Assembly (NCBI GenBank): GCA_027038275.1
Contig: JALVXC010000002.1
Span: 1 to 64,000 of the forward strand
Origin: Campylobacteraceae bacterium
Lineage (GTDB): Bacteria; Campylobacterota; Campylobacteria; Campylobacterales; Sulfurovaceae
Length of the DNA stretch: 64,000 nucleotides
Direction: 5' to 3'
Made by a program: the position numbers and the translations under genes. Below the pieces are notes generated by a model. It worked only from the letters and a program-made list of their open reading frames with translations. It had not been told where the DNA came from and did no database searches. Shown here piece after piece: positions 29,164-39,296 of this stretch; position 1 is the first letter of the stretch; each line of letters opens with the position of its first letter.

Positions 29164-29775
29164 TTGATAGGAATTGTTGACTACAATATGGGAAACTTGG
29201 CTTCTGTTATTAACGCTTTTGAGAGTGTTGGGGCAGATATTAAAGTAGAGAGTGACCCTAAAAAATTACAAAATTATGATAAGCTTATTTTACCAGGAGT
29301 TGGTGCTTTTGGTGATGCAATGGAGCATTTAAAAAGCAATGGCATGGATAAAGCTGTAAAAGCCTATGCTAAAAGTGGAAAACCTCTTTTAGGTATCTGT
29401 CTTGGAATGCAACTTCTTTTTGAGAGTAGTGAAGAGTTTGGAACAACCCAAGGGTTAGGTTTAATTGAGGGTAAAGTAGTAGCTTTTGATGAGTCAAAAT
29501 TTGACCATAAATTAAAAGTACCACACATGGGTTGGAATGAGCTTTTTAAACAAAGAGATACAAAAATATTTGATGGTTTAAATAAAGAGTTTTATCTCTA
29601 TTTTGTCCACTCATTCCACGCAGTATGTGAAGATAAATACGCCATAGGAAAAACCTATTATGGTTATGAGTTTGTAAGTGCTGTAAACAAAGATAATATC
29701 TACGGCATACAACCACACCCAGAGAAGAGCCATGAAAACGGTCTAAAGATTATTGAGAATTTTGTAAAATTATAA
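29164..29775 (+). CDS. hisH: imidazole glycerol phosphate synthase subunit HisH
   Basis: GIVDYNMGNLASV..., GICLGMQLLFE glutamine amidotransferase; TTG start. Confidence 0.95.
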   Translation: MIGIVDYNMGNLASVINAFESVGADIKVESDPKKLQNYDKLILPGVGAFGDAMEHLKSNGMDKAVKAYAKSGKPLLGICLGMQLLFESSEEFGTTQGLGLIEGKVVAFDESKFDHKLKVPHMGWNELFKQRDTKIFDGLNKEFYLYFVHSFHAVCEDKYAIGKTYYGYEFVSAVNKDNIYGIQPHPEKSHENGLKIIENFVKL

Positions 29776-29805
29776 AATAGAGAAATAGAAATAGAGGGGT
29801 CAAAA

Positions 29806-29867
29806 TAGAGGGGTCAGGTGATTTGTGATTTGTTGCAAAGCAATAGATCATGAATCACCTGACCTCT
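29806..29867. repeat. REP-like imperfect palindrome
   Basis: tagaggggtcaggtgatttgtgatttgttgc-aaa-gcaatagatcatgaatcacctgacctct, same family as 8584-8646. Confidence 0.8.
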
Positions 29868-29890
29868 CGGTAAACACCAAGGAGCAACCA

Positions 29891-30853
29891 ATGAGCAAAG
29901 AGCATTTTATTAAAAATATAGAGATTAAAAATTTTAAATGTTTTGAAGATTTTAAAGCAGAGGGCTTTGGAAGAGTTAATCTTATTGGTGGAAAAAATAA
30001 TGTGGGGAAGACGGCTTTTATGGAGGCTATTGGTATAAATGTACATTCTAAAGATGTATTAAGTCTCTTTACATCTATTAGTATAATTACTTTTCAAAGA
30101 AACAAATTAGAAAAAGACAATTTAAATAAAATAAAAGAAAATTTTGAAAATCTTATTGAATATGATTCAAAAACAAATTTAAATGAAATAGGCTATAAGT
30201 TAAAAAATCAAGATGGTAAAAAAGAGTATAGTTTTAAGATTAATAAGAAAAAAGTAGATATAAACTCAAATGAATTTTCTTATCAAGTAAAAAAGATAGA
30301 TAATATCTATTTTATAGATAATTTTGGATTTGATAATTTATGGTTAAAAGAGGTCTATATTGCTATTCAGAAAAAAGATAAAGAAGAAGCTTTATATAAA
30401 TATATAAATGAATTTGATAACTCTATAGAGAAGTTTAAAGTCTTTGATAATAGTCCTGAGTGTAAAATTAAAGCTAGTAAAGAGTATAGAAAAATAAATG
30501 AGTTTGGAAGTGGATTAAAACACTATATTTCAATTATATGTTCATTATATGCTTGTGAAAATGGTTATCTGTTTATAGATGAAATATATAATGGAATACA
30601 TTACACTCAATTAGATAAACTATGGGAAATAATCCTAACAATATCAAAAGAACAAAACGTCCAAGTCTTCGCTACAACCCACTCAAAAGAGTGTATAGAC
30701 TCTTACGCTAGAGTATCTAAAAAACTACAAGATAAAGAGATAACATTTATAGATTTAGGAAGAAACAAAAAAAATGAGATAAAAGCCATCGTAATGGATA
30801 GTGAACGATTTTATAGAGAGTTAAAAGTAGGTAATGAGGTTCGAGGATGGTAG
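29891..30853 (+). CDS. OLD/AAA15-like ATPase
   Basis: IKNFKCFEDF, Walker A GGKNNVGKT, Walker B YLFIDEI, H-loop ATTHSKE; RBS aaggag; ORF-track start at 29825 is inside the palindrome. Confidence 0.8.
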   Translation: MSKEHFIKNIEIKNFKCFEDFKAEGFGRVNLIGGKNNVGKTAFMEAIGINVHSKDVLSLFTSISIITFQRNKLEKDNLNKIKENFENLIEYDSKTNLNEIGYKLKNQDGKKEYSFKINKKKVDINSNEFSYQVKKIDNIYFIDNFGFDNLWLKEVYIAIQKKDKEEALYKYINEFDNSIEKFKVFDNSPECKIKASKEYRKINEFGSGLKHYISIICSLYACENGYLFIDEIYNGIHYTQLDKLWEIILTISKEQNVQVFATTHSKECIDSYARVSKKLQDKEITFIDLGRNKKNEIKAIVMDSERFYRELKVGNEVRGW

Positions 30854-31395
30854 CTATACTTTATGAAGGAAAATCAGATGGTGATTTTTTTAATAATTTA
30901 ATAGATGAGTATGGTTTACCAAAAGAAGAGGTAATCTATTATGATTTTGGAGGAAAAGATAATCTTTTTAATATCTCTCATAAATATTATGATGAGATAG
31001 AGGAAGATATTGAGAGTATCGGAAGAGTTCAAAAGTTATTTATTGTAGCAGATGCAGATAACCCAAAAGATTCTAACCCCAATAGAGGATATATAGCAAC
31101 AGAGTTAAAGATTAAAGAGATTATTGAGAATTTGGATTTTAGTATACCTATTGATTACCATATTATGTGTGATGAAAATCAAGAGGGTTATTTAGAGTCT
31201 TTTTTGTTATCTGTACTTGATGATGAACAGAAAGAGTGTATAGAAGAGTTTAAAAGTTGTTTTAAATATGATTTAACAGATAAGTGGATATATAACTCTT
31301 TTTATAAACACAATAGATACCCTTTTAACTTTTCACACCCAAATTTCAATGAACTAAAAGAAAAACTAAAAAACCTATTCAAGGAAGAAAAATAA
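30847..31395 (+). CDS. TOPRIM-like (DUF3226-like) partner protein
   Basis: [11 protein letters not shown] and LFIVADAD match TOPRIM E and DxD motifs; overlaps ATPase by 7 nt. Confidence 0.65.
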   Translation: MVAILYEGKSDGDFFNNLIDEYGLPKEEVIYYDFGGKDNLFNISHKYYDEIEEDIESIGRVQKLFIVADADNPKDSNPNRGYIATELKIKEIIENLDFSIPIDYHIMCDENQEGYLESFLLSVLDDEQKECIEEFKSCFKYDLTDKWIYNSFYKHNRYPFNFSHPNFNELKEKLKNLFKEEK

Positions 31396-32108
31396 TGACA
31401 ATACTACCAGCCATAGACCTAAAAGATGGAAAAGCAGTAAGACTAAGCAAAGGCCTAATGGATAGTGCCAAGATATATAGCGATGAACCATGGCAAGTTG
31501 CCAAACGATTTGAGGAGTTGGGGAGCGAGTGGGTTCATCTTGTTGACCTTAATGGAGCTTTTGCAGGAGAGCCTAAAAACTTAGAGCAGATTAGAAAGAT
31601 TCGAGAGAATTGTAACTTAAAGCTAGAGCTTGGTGGAGGTATTCGTGATGAAGAGACCATTAAGATGTACTTAGAGTTAGGAATCGACAGGCTTATTTTA
31701 GGCTCTATTGCAGTTAAAGATGCACAGTTTGTTAAAGATATGGCAAAGAAGTACCCTATTGTAGTAGGAATTGATGCTATTGATGGCATGGTTGCTGTTG
31801 AGGGGTGGGCAGAGACTTCAGATATGAAAGCAACTGACTTAGCTAAGGCTTTTGCAGATTGTGGAGTTGAGGCTATAATATGCACCGATGTTGGTCGCGA
31901 TGGTATGATGACAGGGGTCAATGTAGAGTTTACAAAAGCGATTCAGGAGGCTTCTGGCTTAGAGACTATTGCTAGTGGTGGGCTTAGAGATATGAGAGAT
32001 ATTAAGGCATTAATTGAAGCTAAAATAGATGGAACGATTGTTGGTAAGGCTTTTTATGAAGGGACACTTGATTTGGAAGAGGCATTTGGAGTAGTCAATG
32101 CAAAGTAA
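31395..32108 (+). CDS. hisA: ProFAR isomerase HisA
   Basis: [21 protein letters not shown]-barrel phosphate-binding motifs. Confidence 0.97.
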   Translation: MTILPAIDLKDGKAVRLSKGLMDSAKIYSDEPWQVAKRFEELGSEWVHLVDLNGAFAGEPKNLEQIRKIRENCNLKLELGGGIRDEETIKMYLELGIDRLILGSIAVKDAQFVKDMAKKYPIVVGIDAIDGMVAVEGWAETSDMKATDLAKAFADCGVEAIICTDVGRDGMMTGVNVEFTKAIQEASGLETIASGGLRDMRDIKALIEAKIDGTIVGKAFYEGTLDLEEAFGVVNAK

Positions 32109-32916
32109 ATATTATGAATTGACTATTACTCTTAAAAATGAAGATTTTGTAGAGTTTATTGCTGATTTTGTAGCAAATATTGCAGGAGATGGAGTAGAGA
32201 TTGGTCGTAATCATATTATTGTACGTTCAGAGAATGATTTGTCTAATGTAGAAGAGGCTGTCAATTCACTTATTGATACTCTTGGTGGAGATATTGAGAT
32301 AACATATAAAATGGAGGAAAAAGATAATCAAGACTGGATAGCTTCGTATCAGAACTCTATTGAACCTATTGAGGTTGGAAAATTTTATATCTATCCAAGT
32401 TGGTATAAAGCAAAAGAGGGTAAGATTAATATTAAAATAGACCCTGCTTTAGCATTTGGTTCAGGACATCATGCAACTACTTTTTCATGTTTAGATGCTA
32501 TAGGAACTTATGTTCATAGTGGAGACCGTGTATTAGATGTAGGTTGTGGTTCAGGGATTTTAGGCTTGGCTTCAAGAAAACTTGGAGCAACTGTTGAACT
32601 TTGCGATACTGACCCTATATCAGTAGACTCTTGTGAGAAAAATTTTGCTCTTAACAATGAAGAGTATGAAGAGCTTTGGGAAGGTTCAGCTAACCAAGCA
32701 TCTGGTGAGTATGATGTGGTGATTGCTAATATTATTGCAGATGTTCTAAAATTTATCGTGCATGATTTAAAACGTACTACTAAAAAAGGTGGTATTTTAA
32801 TTCTTTCAGGTATTTTAGATAAAAAAGAGAAACAAGTAGTTGAATTATATCAAGACTTAGAGTTACTCGATAGAAAATTAAAAGATGAGTGGGTAACACT
32901 TGTCTATAAAAAATAG
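32098..32916 (+). CDS. prmA: ribosomal protein L11 methyltransferase
   Basis: [33 protein letters not shown]. Confidence 0.95.
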   Translation: MQSKYYELTITLKNEDFVEFIADFVANIAGDGVEIGRNHIIVRSENDLSNVEEAVNSLIDTLGGDIEITYKMEEKDNQDWIASYQNSIEPIEVGKFYIYPSWYKAKEGKINIKIDPALAFGSGHHATTFSCLDAIGTYVHSGDRVLDVGCGSGILGLASRKLGATVELCDTDPISVDSCEKNFALNNEEYEELWEGSANQASGEYDVVIANIIADVLKFIVHDLKRTTKKGGILILSGILDKKEKQVVELYQDLELLDRKLKDEWVTLVYKK

Positions 32917-32937
32917 AATTAGGAAATGACAGAGTAG

Positions 32938-34860
32938 ATGAATAGACAAAATAACAATCAAAATAGCGAACAGAACGACAACTTTTTTAATGAAAATCCA
33001 CTACTTGCTTTTGGGATTTTTATTCTGATAATGGTTATCTTATTTAAAATGTTTATGGGTGATGCAAACCTAGAAGGGGTTATGGGTGACCCACGAATTA
33101 AGAGGGTAGAGCAGGTTAAGTATTCAGATATTAAAGAGTTAATTAAAAAGAGAGAGGTTAAATCGGTAAAGATTACCTCTACAATGATTGAGGCAACAGA
33201 TTTAACAGGTACAAAGAAGTATATTGCTAAAAATGTTCCCGCTTATGATATGGAGTTTATACCTCTGTTGGAGGACAATAACATTACATATGAAGGACAA
33301 GTAGGTGAAGGACCTGTAGCACGTTATGTAAATATGCTTCTTCCTATTTTTATTATCTTAGCTATTTGGCTCTTTTTGGCTAAAAAGATGTCAAAAGGCA
33401 TGGGTGGAATTTTGGGTGCAGGAAGGGCTGACAAACTCATTAGTTCAGAGCGTCCAGATGTTAAGTTTGATGATGTGCAAGGGGTTCAAGAGGCAAAAGA
33501 TGAGGTCTTGGAAATTGTTGACTTTCTTAAGTTTCCTGAACGATATATTGAGCTTGGAGCTAAGATTCCAAAAGGTCTACTTTTGGTTGGACCTCCAGGT
33601 ACAGGTAAGACCCTTTTAGCAAAAGCTGTAGCAGGTGAGGCAGAAGTTCCTTTCTTCTCTGTGAGTGGTTCAAGTTTTATGGAGATGTTTGTAGGGGTTG
33701 GTGCTAGTCGTGTGCGTGACCTCTTTGAACAGGCTAAAAAAGTAGCACCATCTATTGTTTTTATTGATGAGATTGATGCTATTGGTAAGAGTCGTGCAAG
33801 TAATGCCCAAATGGGTGGACACTCAGAGCAAGAGCAGACCCTTAACCAACTTCTTGCAGAGATGGATGGTTTTGGAACTGATACACCTGTAATTGTCCTT
33901 GCAGCTACCAACAGACCTGAAACTCTTGATGCCGCGTTGCTAAGAGCAGGGCGTTTTGATAGACAAGTGTTAGTAGATAAACCAGACTTTGCAGGGCGTT
34001 TAGCTATTTTAAAAGTACACTCTAAAGATGTAAAATTGGCTGATGATGTAGATATGGAGACGGTAGCTAAACAGACAGCAGGAATGGCAGGAGCAGACTT
34101 GGCAAATATTATTAATGAGGCTGCACTTCTTTCAGGTCGTAGAAACAAAAAGAAGATAGAACAGGCTGAACTTCTTGAAGCTATTGAACGTGCATTTGTT
34201 GGGTTAGAGCGTAAAAATCGAAAAATATCTGATATTGAAAAGAATATTGTTGCTTACCATGAGAGTGGTCATGCTCTTATGGCAGAGCTTACAAAAGGTG
34301 CAACTAGAGTTACAAAGGTCTCTATTATCCCTAGAGGTTTAGGTGCATTGGGCTATACACTACACCTACCAGATGACGAAGACCGTTTCTTAAAGCGTAA
34401 ATATGAACTAATGGCAGAGATAGATGTACTTTTAGGAGGACGTGCAGCAGAAGAGGTCTTTTTGGGTGAAATTTCAACAGGTGCAGGAAATGACCTTGAC
34501 CGTGCTACAGCTATCTTAAAAGATATGATTTCTGTCTATGGTATGAGTGATGTTGCAGGGCTTATGGTTCTCTCACGAAGCCAAAGCTCATTCCTTGGTG
34601 GAGGAATGGTTTCAAATGACTATAGTGAAGAGATGGCTCAAAAGATAGACCAGAGTATTAAGAACACTCTTAATGAGCGTTATGAGTATGTAAAAAAGAC
34701 ACTACGTGAGTATGCTGGAGCTATTGAAAATATGGCAGAGGTTCTTTTAGATGTAGAGGTTATTGAGGGTGATACTGTTCAGGAGATTATTATTGCCTTT
34801 GAAAAAGAGAATGGTATGGAGTCAAGAATGGCTCACCTAAAAGAGAGTGAAGATTCATAA
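32938..34860 (+). CDS. ftsH: ATP-dependent zinc metalloprotease FtsH
   Basis: GPPGTGKTLLAKAVAGEA, HESGHAL metalloprotease motif. Confidence 0.98.
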   Translation: MNRQNNNQNSEQNDNFFNENPLLAFGIFILIMVILFKMFMGDANLEGVMGDPRIKRVEQVKYSDIKELIKKREVKSVKITSTMIEATDLTGTKKYIAKNVPAYDMEFIPLLEDNNITYEGQVGEGPVARYVNMLLPIFIILAIWLFLAKKMSKGMGGILGAGRADKLISSERPDVKFDDVQGVQEAKDEVLEIVDFLKFPERYIELGAKIPKGLLLVGPPGTGKTLLAKAVAGEAEVPFFSVSGSSFMEMFVGVGASRVRDLFEQAKKVAPSIVFIDEIDAIGKSRASNAQMGGHSEQEQTLNQLLAEMDGFGTDTPVIVLAATNRPETLDAALLRAGRFDRQVLVDKPDFAGRLAILKVHSKDVKLADDVDMETVAKQTAGMAGADLANIINEAALLSGRRNKKKIEQAELLEAIERAFVGLERKNRKISDIEKNIVAYHESGHALMAELTKGATRVTKVSIIPRGLGALGYTLHLPDDEDRFLKRKYELMAEIDVLLGGRAAEEVFLGEISTGAGNDLDRATAILKDMISVYGMSDVAGLMVLSRSQSSFLGGGMVSNDYSEEMAQKIDQSIKNTLNERYEYVKKTLREYAGAIENMAEVLLDVEVIEGDTVQEIIIAFEKENGMESRMAHLKESEDS

Positions 34861-34863
34861 AAC

Positions 34864-34943
34864 AGTAGGGGCTACCCCTCCGTGTCTGCCCCATATTTAA
34901 TGTGCTTAAAAAATAGAGGACAGACACAGAGGTCGCCCCTACA
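34864..34943. repeat. imperfect long inverted repeat, REP/MITE-like
   Basis: gtaggggc...cgtgtctgcccc / aggacagacacagaggtcgcccctac. Confidence 0.75.
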
Positions 34944-34971
34944 GATATGAAATATATAATTAAGGAAAACA

Positions 34972-35574
34972 ATGAGTCAAGACCTATTTGCACATAAGTC
35001 AAAATCGTGGGATATGAACTCAAAGCGTGTTAAAAATGCAAAGAGTATTGCTAAGAGTATTCAGAAAAATATTGAGCTAAAACCAACAATGAGACTAATG
35101 GATTTTGGAGCAGGTACAGGGCTGTTGAGCTATTTTATTGCTCCTTGTGTAGATACTATTGTTATGGTAGACAACTCTCCATCTATGCTAGAGAAGTTTA
35201 AAGAGAAAGCCTCTGAGTTTGAGTGTAAAACAGAAGTTAGAGAGGTAGATTTAACTACTACAACACTCAATGAGAAGTTTGATGGAGTTATCTCCTCTAT
35301 GACTATTCATCATATAGAAGACCAAAAAGAACTCTTTACAAAGTTCTATAATATGCTAGAAGAGGGTGGATTTATTGCTATTGCAGATTTAGATAGTGAA
35401 GATGGTAGTTTTCATTCCGATAACACAGGAGTATTTCATTTTGGATTTGAGCAAGAGATGTTGGAGCAGATAGCAAAAGAGGTTGGTTTTAAAGAGATAA
35501 AGTTTGAGTTGGCAAGTACTATTAAGAAGCCTCACAAGGAATTTACTGTTTTTCTTATGATTGCAAAGAGATAA
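34972..35574 (+). CDS. class I SAM-dependent methyltransferase
   Basis: MDFGAGTGLLSYFIA, VMVDNSPSMLEKF. Confidence 0.9.
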   Translation: MSQDLFAHKSKSWDMNSKRVKNAKSIAKSIQKNIELKPTMRLMDFGAGTGLLSYFIAPCVDTIVMVDNSPSMLEKFKEKASEFECKTEVREVDLTTTTLNEKFDGVISSMTIHHIEDQKELFTKFYNMLEEGGFIAIADLDSEDGSFHSDNTGVFHFGFEQEMLEQIAKEVGFKEIKFELASTIKKPHKEFTVFLMIAKR

Positions 35575-35612
35575 TTGGTTATAATTTGCTAAAAAATTAA
35601 GGAAAATAGAAA

Positions 35613-35762
35613 ATGAAAAACACTTTGCTTTTTGCATTTGTTTTTGGGGCAGTAGTTTTTACCTCAATCCAAGCAAAAGAGGAAGTAGCTAAAGTTAAGG
35701 CTTCTCAACAAATATCTATAGATAATGATATTGATAATTTCTATGAAAAAGCACAAGAGTAG
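35613..35762 (+). CDS. 49-aa small secreted protein (not in ORF track)
   Basis: MKNTLLFAFVFGAVVFTSIQAKEEVAKVKASQQISIDNDIDNFYEKAQE; signal peptide, RBS aagga. Confidence 0.5.
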   Translation: MKNTLLFAFVFGAVVFTSIQAKEEVAKVKASQQISIDNDIDNFYEKAQE

Positions 35763-35836
35763 AATAAAAACACTACTTATGTAATTAAGAGATTATTAGC
35801 TATACTTTTAAAAAAATTAAACAGAGGAGAGAGATT

Positions 35837-35908
35837 ATGAAAAATGTTCATATAAGAGTCCAAAATAGGATTAAAGAGACTACTCTTCTCCTGCTTCTTG
35901 CCCTTTAA
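35837..35908 (+). CDS. leucine-rich leader peptide upstream of leuA (attenuator, not in ORF track)
   Basis: MKNVHIRVQNRIKETTLLLLLAL*; six Leu among the last seven codons; RBS agaggagag; terminator-like structure and leuA downstream. Confidence 0.8.
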   Translation: MKNVHIRVQNRIKETTLLLLLAL

Positions 35909-35941
35909 CTAAAAATAATCCCACAATCAGATTTCATTCGT

Positions 35942-35981
35942 TTCTAATTAATCCGATATAGGATAGAATTAGATAATTTTT
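35942..35981 (+). terminator. attenuator-type terminator hairpin before leuA
   Basis: tctaatt-a-atcc-gatata-ggat-ag-aattaga then taattttttt. Confidence 0.6.
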
Positions 35982-36024
35982 TTACGTACATAGAGAAGTA
36001 CGTTTTATTTATAAGGTAAATATA

Positions 36025-37584
36025 ATGAGCATAGAGACTATTAAAATATTTGATACTACATTAAGAGATGGAGAGCAGAGCCCTGGTGCTTCTATGAATA
36101 CAGAAGAGAAGATACAGATTGCTATTCAACTAGAGAAGTTGGGGGTTGACATTATAGAGGCTGGGTTTGCAGCAGCTAGTCCAGGGGATTTTGAGGCTAT
36201 CTCTAAGATTGCAGAGCGTGTAACTAACTCTACAGTCTGCTCTTTGGCTCGTGCTGTTGATAGAGATATAAAATCAGCAGGTGAGGCTATAGCTAAAGCG
36301 AAGCTAAAGAGAATCCATACCTTCATAGCAACCTCCCCAATTCACATGGAGCATAAGCTTAAAATGACTCCTGATGAGGTAATAAGAAGAGCAGTAAGAG
36401 CTGTAGAGTATGCTCGTGAGTTTGTAGAAGATATTGAGTTTAGCTGTGAAGATGCAGGAAGAAGCGATATAGGTTTCTTAAAAGAGATAAGCGATGCAGT
36501 AATTGAAGCAGGGGCAACAACTATTAATTTGCCAGATACAGTAGGGTTTAGATTACCTTTCGAGATTGGTGAGATGGTGCGTACCATGAGTGAGTATACT
36601 AAAGGTAGAGCCATTATCTCAGTACACAACCACAACGACTTAGGTTTAGGCGTGGCAAACTCATTAGAGGCTGTACTTAATGGTGCTAGACAGATAGAGT
36701 GTACTATTAATGGTCTTGGTGAACGGGCAGGAAACGCAGCGTTAGAGGAGATTGTTATGGCACTTAAGGTACGTGGAGATGTATTTAAAGATTTTAAAAC
36801 AAACATCAATACCAAAGAGATTTATCCTACTAGTCGCTTGATAGCTAATATAACAGGTATAGAGCCACAACCAAACAAAGCGATAGTTGGTAAAAATGCC
36901 TTTGCTCATGAGAGTGGAATTCACCAAGATGGTATGTTGAAAAACCGAGAGACCTATGAGATTATGAGTCCAGAGACTATTGGTTTAGTAAAAGATGACA
37001 CACTTGTACTTGGTAAACACTCTGGACGGGCAGCCTTTAGAGACAAGTTAGCTAAGTTAGGATTTACACTTGAAGATGAGGCACTAAATGCTTCATTTGA
37101 GCGTTTTAAAATTTTAGCTGATAGGAAAAAAGAGATTTATGATGATGATTTAAGAGCTTTAGTTACAAATGAGATGACCAAAGCGACACAGATTTATGAG
37201 CTTATCTCTTTGCAGTTAATGGACTTCTCAGAGGGAACACCAAGTTCAGTAGTTAAGATACGAAAAGATGATGAGGTGTTGGTAGAAGCTAGTATTGGAG
37301 AGGGGACAATAGATGCTATCTTTAAGACTATTGATAGAATCTCTGGTTTTAATGGAAAGCTTCAAGACTACAAAGTAAAGTCTGTCTCACAGGGAAAAGA
37401 TGCCTTAGCCTCTGTAACAGTTAAGGTTGCATTTAATGACAAAGAACCTGCAATTATTGGTCATGGTCTACATATTGATACCATGTTAGCAAGTGCTAGA
37501 GCCTATATTGGTGCTTTAAACTCTTATCTTAGTATGGAGGGTATGTTAAAGAAGCGTCATAGTGACAGTTCGCAGACAATTTAA
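36025..37584 (+). CDS. leuA: 2-isopropylmalate synthase
   Basis: [32 protein letters not shown]. Confidence 0.97.
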   Translation: MSIETIKIFDTTLRDGEQSPGASMNTEEKIQIAIQLEKLGVDIIEAGFAAASPGDFEAISKIAERVTNSTVCSLARAVDRDIKSAGEAIAKAKLKRIHTFIATSPIHMEHKLKMTPDEVIRRAVRAVEYAREFVEDIEFSCEDAGRSDIGFLKEISDAVIEAGATTINLPDTVGFRLPFEIGEMVRTMSEYTKGRAIISVHNHNDLGLGVANSLEAVLNGARQIECTINGLGERAGNAALEEIVMALKVRGDVFKDFKTNINTKEIYPTSRLIANITGIEPQPNKAIVGKNAFAHESGIHQDGMLKNRETYEIMSPETIGLVKDDTLVLGKHSGRAAFRDKLAKLGFTLEDEALNASFERFKILADRKKEIYDDDLRALVTNEMTKATQIYELISLQLMDFSEGTPSSVVKIRKDDEVLVEASIGEGTIDAIFKTIDRISGFNGKLQDYKVKSVSQGKDALASVTVKVAFNDKEPAIIGHGLHIDTMLASARAYIGALNSYLSMEGMLKKRHSDSSQTI

Positions 37585-37615
37585 AGTTAGATAGCTCTAT
37601 ATCTAACTTTAAAAA
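37583..37615 (+). terminator. terminator after leuA
   Basis: aaagttagata-gctcta-tatctaacttt. Confidence 0.7.
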
Positions 37616-37869
37616 TTAATTAACATATTTAACCTTTACTTAAACTAATATTGACTATTTCTATCTCTATATTCTCTTTTTAAAGTTTATTTTTATGAGA
37701 AAATATTAAAATTAATGCATTTAATGCTTAAAAATATTTTAAATAATTGTTTTTAATATAGCATATTGTATTTATTTTGAAAATAGTAAAAAAAAAGCTC
37801 GAATTTTATTTTTTCCTACACATTTAATTTGTATTATAAATTAAGAGGAAATTTTAAAGGAGTTAAATT

Positions 37870-39012
37870 ATGTACAATATAGAGACAATACTTGAAGAGA
37901 TAATGATAAAAACACTAAAAGAGTCAGCAGAAAAATTTATGGAGGAGGGAGAGTACGAACAGGCAAAAAGAATGTACTTTAACGCTTTAAGATTAAGTGA
38001 AAAATTAGTAGAAGTTGATGAGGATAAATTTCTACCACTTGTTGCTAAAGTCTCTAAGAGCATAGCTACTATGTATGAGGAGGTAAATATTTATGATTTG
38101 GCTATTAAGTACTATAGACAAACTATCTCTGTCAATAAAAAAGTAGGAGTAGATGCAGAGAAGATAGCTAATAGCTATTTTGCATTAGGTAACTTATGTC
38201 GAAGAGATTTTCGTTATGAAGATGCAGAACGATACTATACAAGGGCTTTAAATATCTATCTTGATTTACCTGTTTCAAAAGCAGATAGTATAGAGAAGAA
38301 AGTTATTAATATATATCATCACTTATCAGTTATTTGTGGTGCAATGGGTAAAGTTCAAGAGACAAAAGATGCATATATGCAACTTTTAAATATCTATAAA
38401 GATTTAGTTACAGATGAAGACGATAACCATAAGCCTGAACTTGCAATGGTACTTTTTAATTTAGGAACACTCTACTTTAAACATAACAGAAGAAATAAAG
38501 CTTCAGAGGTATATCTGTTTGCATTAGAGCTTCTTTTATATCTCGACTCTAAAGATACTTATAGCTACAAGGAGACAATAGCACATACTTTGCACAATTT
38601 AGGTCAAATCTATACAGAGCAACTTGACTACCCAGCTGCTTTGTCAGCTTATAGAGAGGCGTTGAATCATTTTATAGAGTTAGCAGATGGAAACCCAAGT
38701 AGATATGGTTCAGAGGTCGCACTTGTTTTTAAGCATTTAGCTTCATTCTATAAGCAACAAAATAGAATGGATTTGGCAGAGTATTTTTATTTAAGACAGA
38801 TTGAACTCTATCGAGAGTTAAATCACTATAATGACTCTACTTACGATTTTGTTTTAGCATCAGCAATTATAGAAGGAGTTGAACACTATGGACAACATAG
38901 TATTACACTCTATGAGGCAGAGGCTATTTTACGTAGTTATGAAGATGAGATGAAAGTTGAAGAGGTATTAGAGAAAATCTCTATACTTCGTGAAGAGATG
39001 AGTCTTAGTTAA
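37870..39012 (+). CDS. tetratricopeptide repeat protein
   Basis: repeated A..YY.RAL.IY TPR-type helices (e.g. YEDAERYYTRALNIYLDL). Confidence 0.8.
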   Translation: MYNIETILEEIMIKTLKESAEKFMEEGEYEQAKRMYFNALRLSEKLVEVDEDKFLPLVAKVSKSIATMYEEVNIYDLAIKYYRQTISVNKKVGVDAEKIANSYFALGNLCRRDFRYEDAERYYTRALNIYLDLPVSKADSIEKKVINIYHHLSVICGAMGKVQETKDAYMQLLNIYKDLVTDEDDNHKPELAMVLFNLGTLYFKHNRRNKASEVYLFALELLLYLDSKDTYSYKETIAHTLHNLGQIYTEQLDYPAALSAYREALNHFIELADGNPSRYGSEVALVFKHLASFYKQQNRMDLAEYFYLRQIELYRELNHYNDSTYDFVLASAIIEGVEHYGQHSITLYEAEAILRSYEDEMKVEEVLEKISILREEMSLS

Positions 39013-39296
39013 TAGTCTCTACCTATTTAAATTAAAACTAAACAATTTATGTTACAAAGTGACGCTATTTTAACATTAAGTTATTAATTTAAAAGTTTTT
39101 TTCTACAATTTTCTTTATTTGGAGTAAACTTATACAATTCCTCTACAAATAGTTTATATACTCTTGTAAGGAGTCTAAATAAGTTTTAGGTAGGAGCTAG
39201 TTACAACTTCTGCAATTAATTAACGATATTATCTCTTCTCTTTGTACTCCTATGCGAAGAGTAAGAGATTTTATTTATTTTTAAAAAGATATTACA

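Noticed and set aside
29825-29890. N-terminal extension MICCKAIDHESPDLSVNTKEQP of the ATPase ORF
   Set aside because: Encoded by the REP-like palindrome; ATG at 29891 has an aaggag RBS and the conserved start of the ATPase fold
33486-34148. 220-aa minus-strand ORF
   Set aside because: Antisense to the ftsH AAA domain; no protein family features
36342-36815. 157-aa minus-strand ORF
   Set aside because: Antisense to leuA; no RBS or family motif recognised
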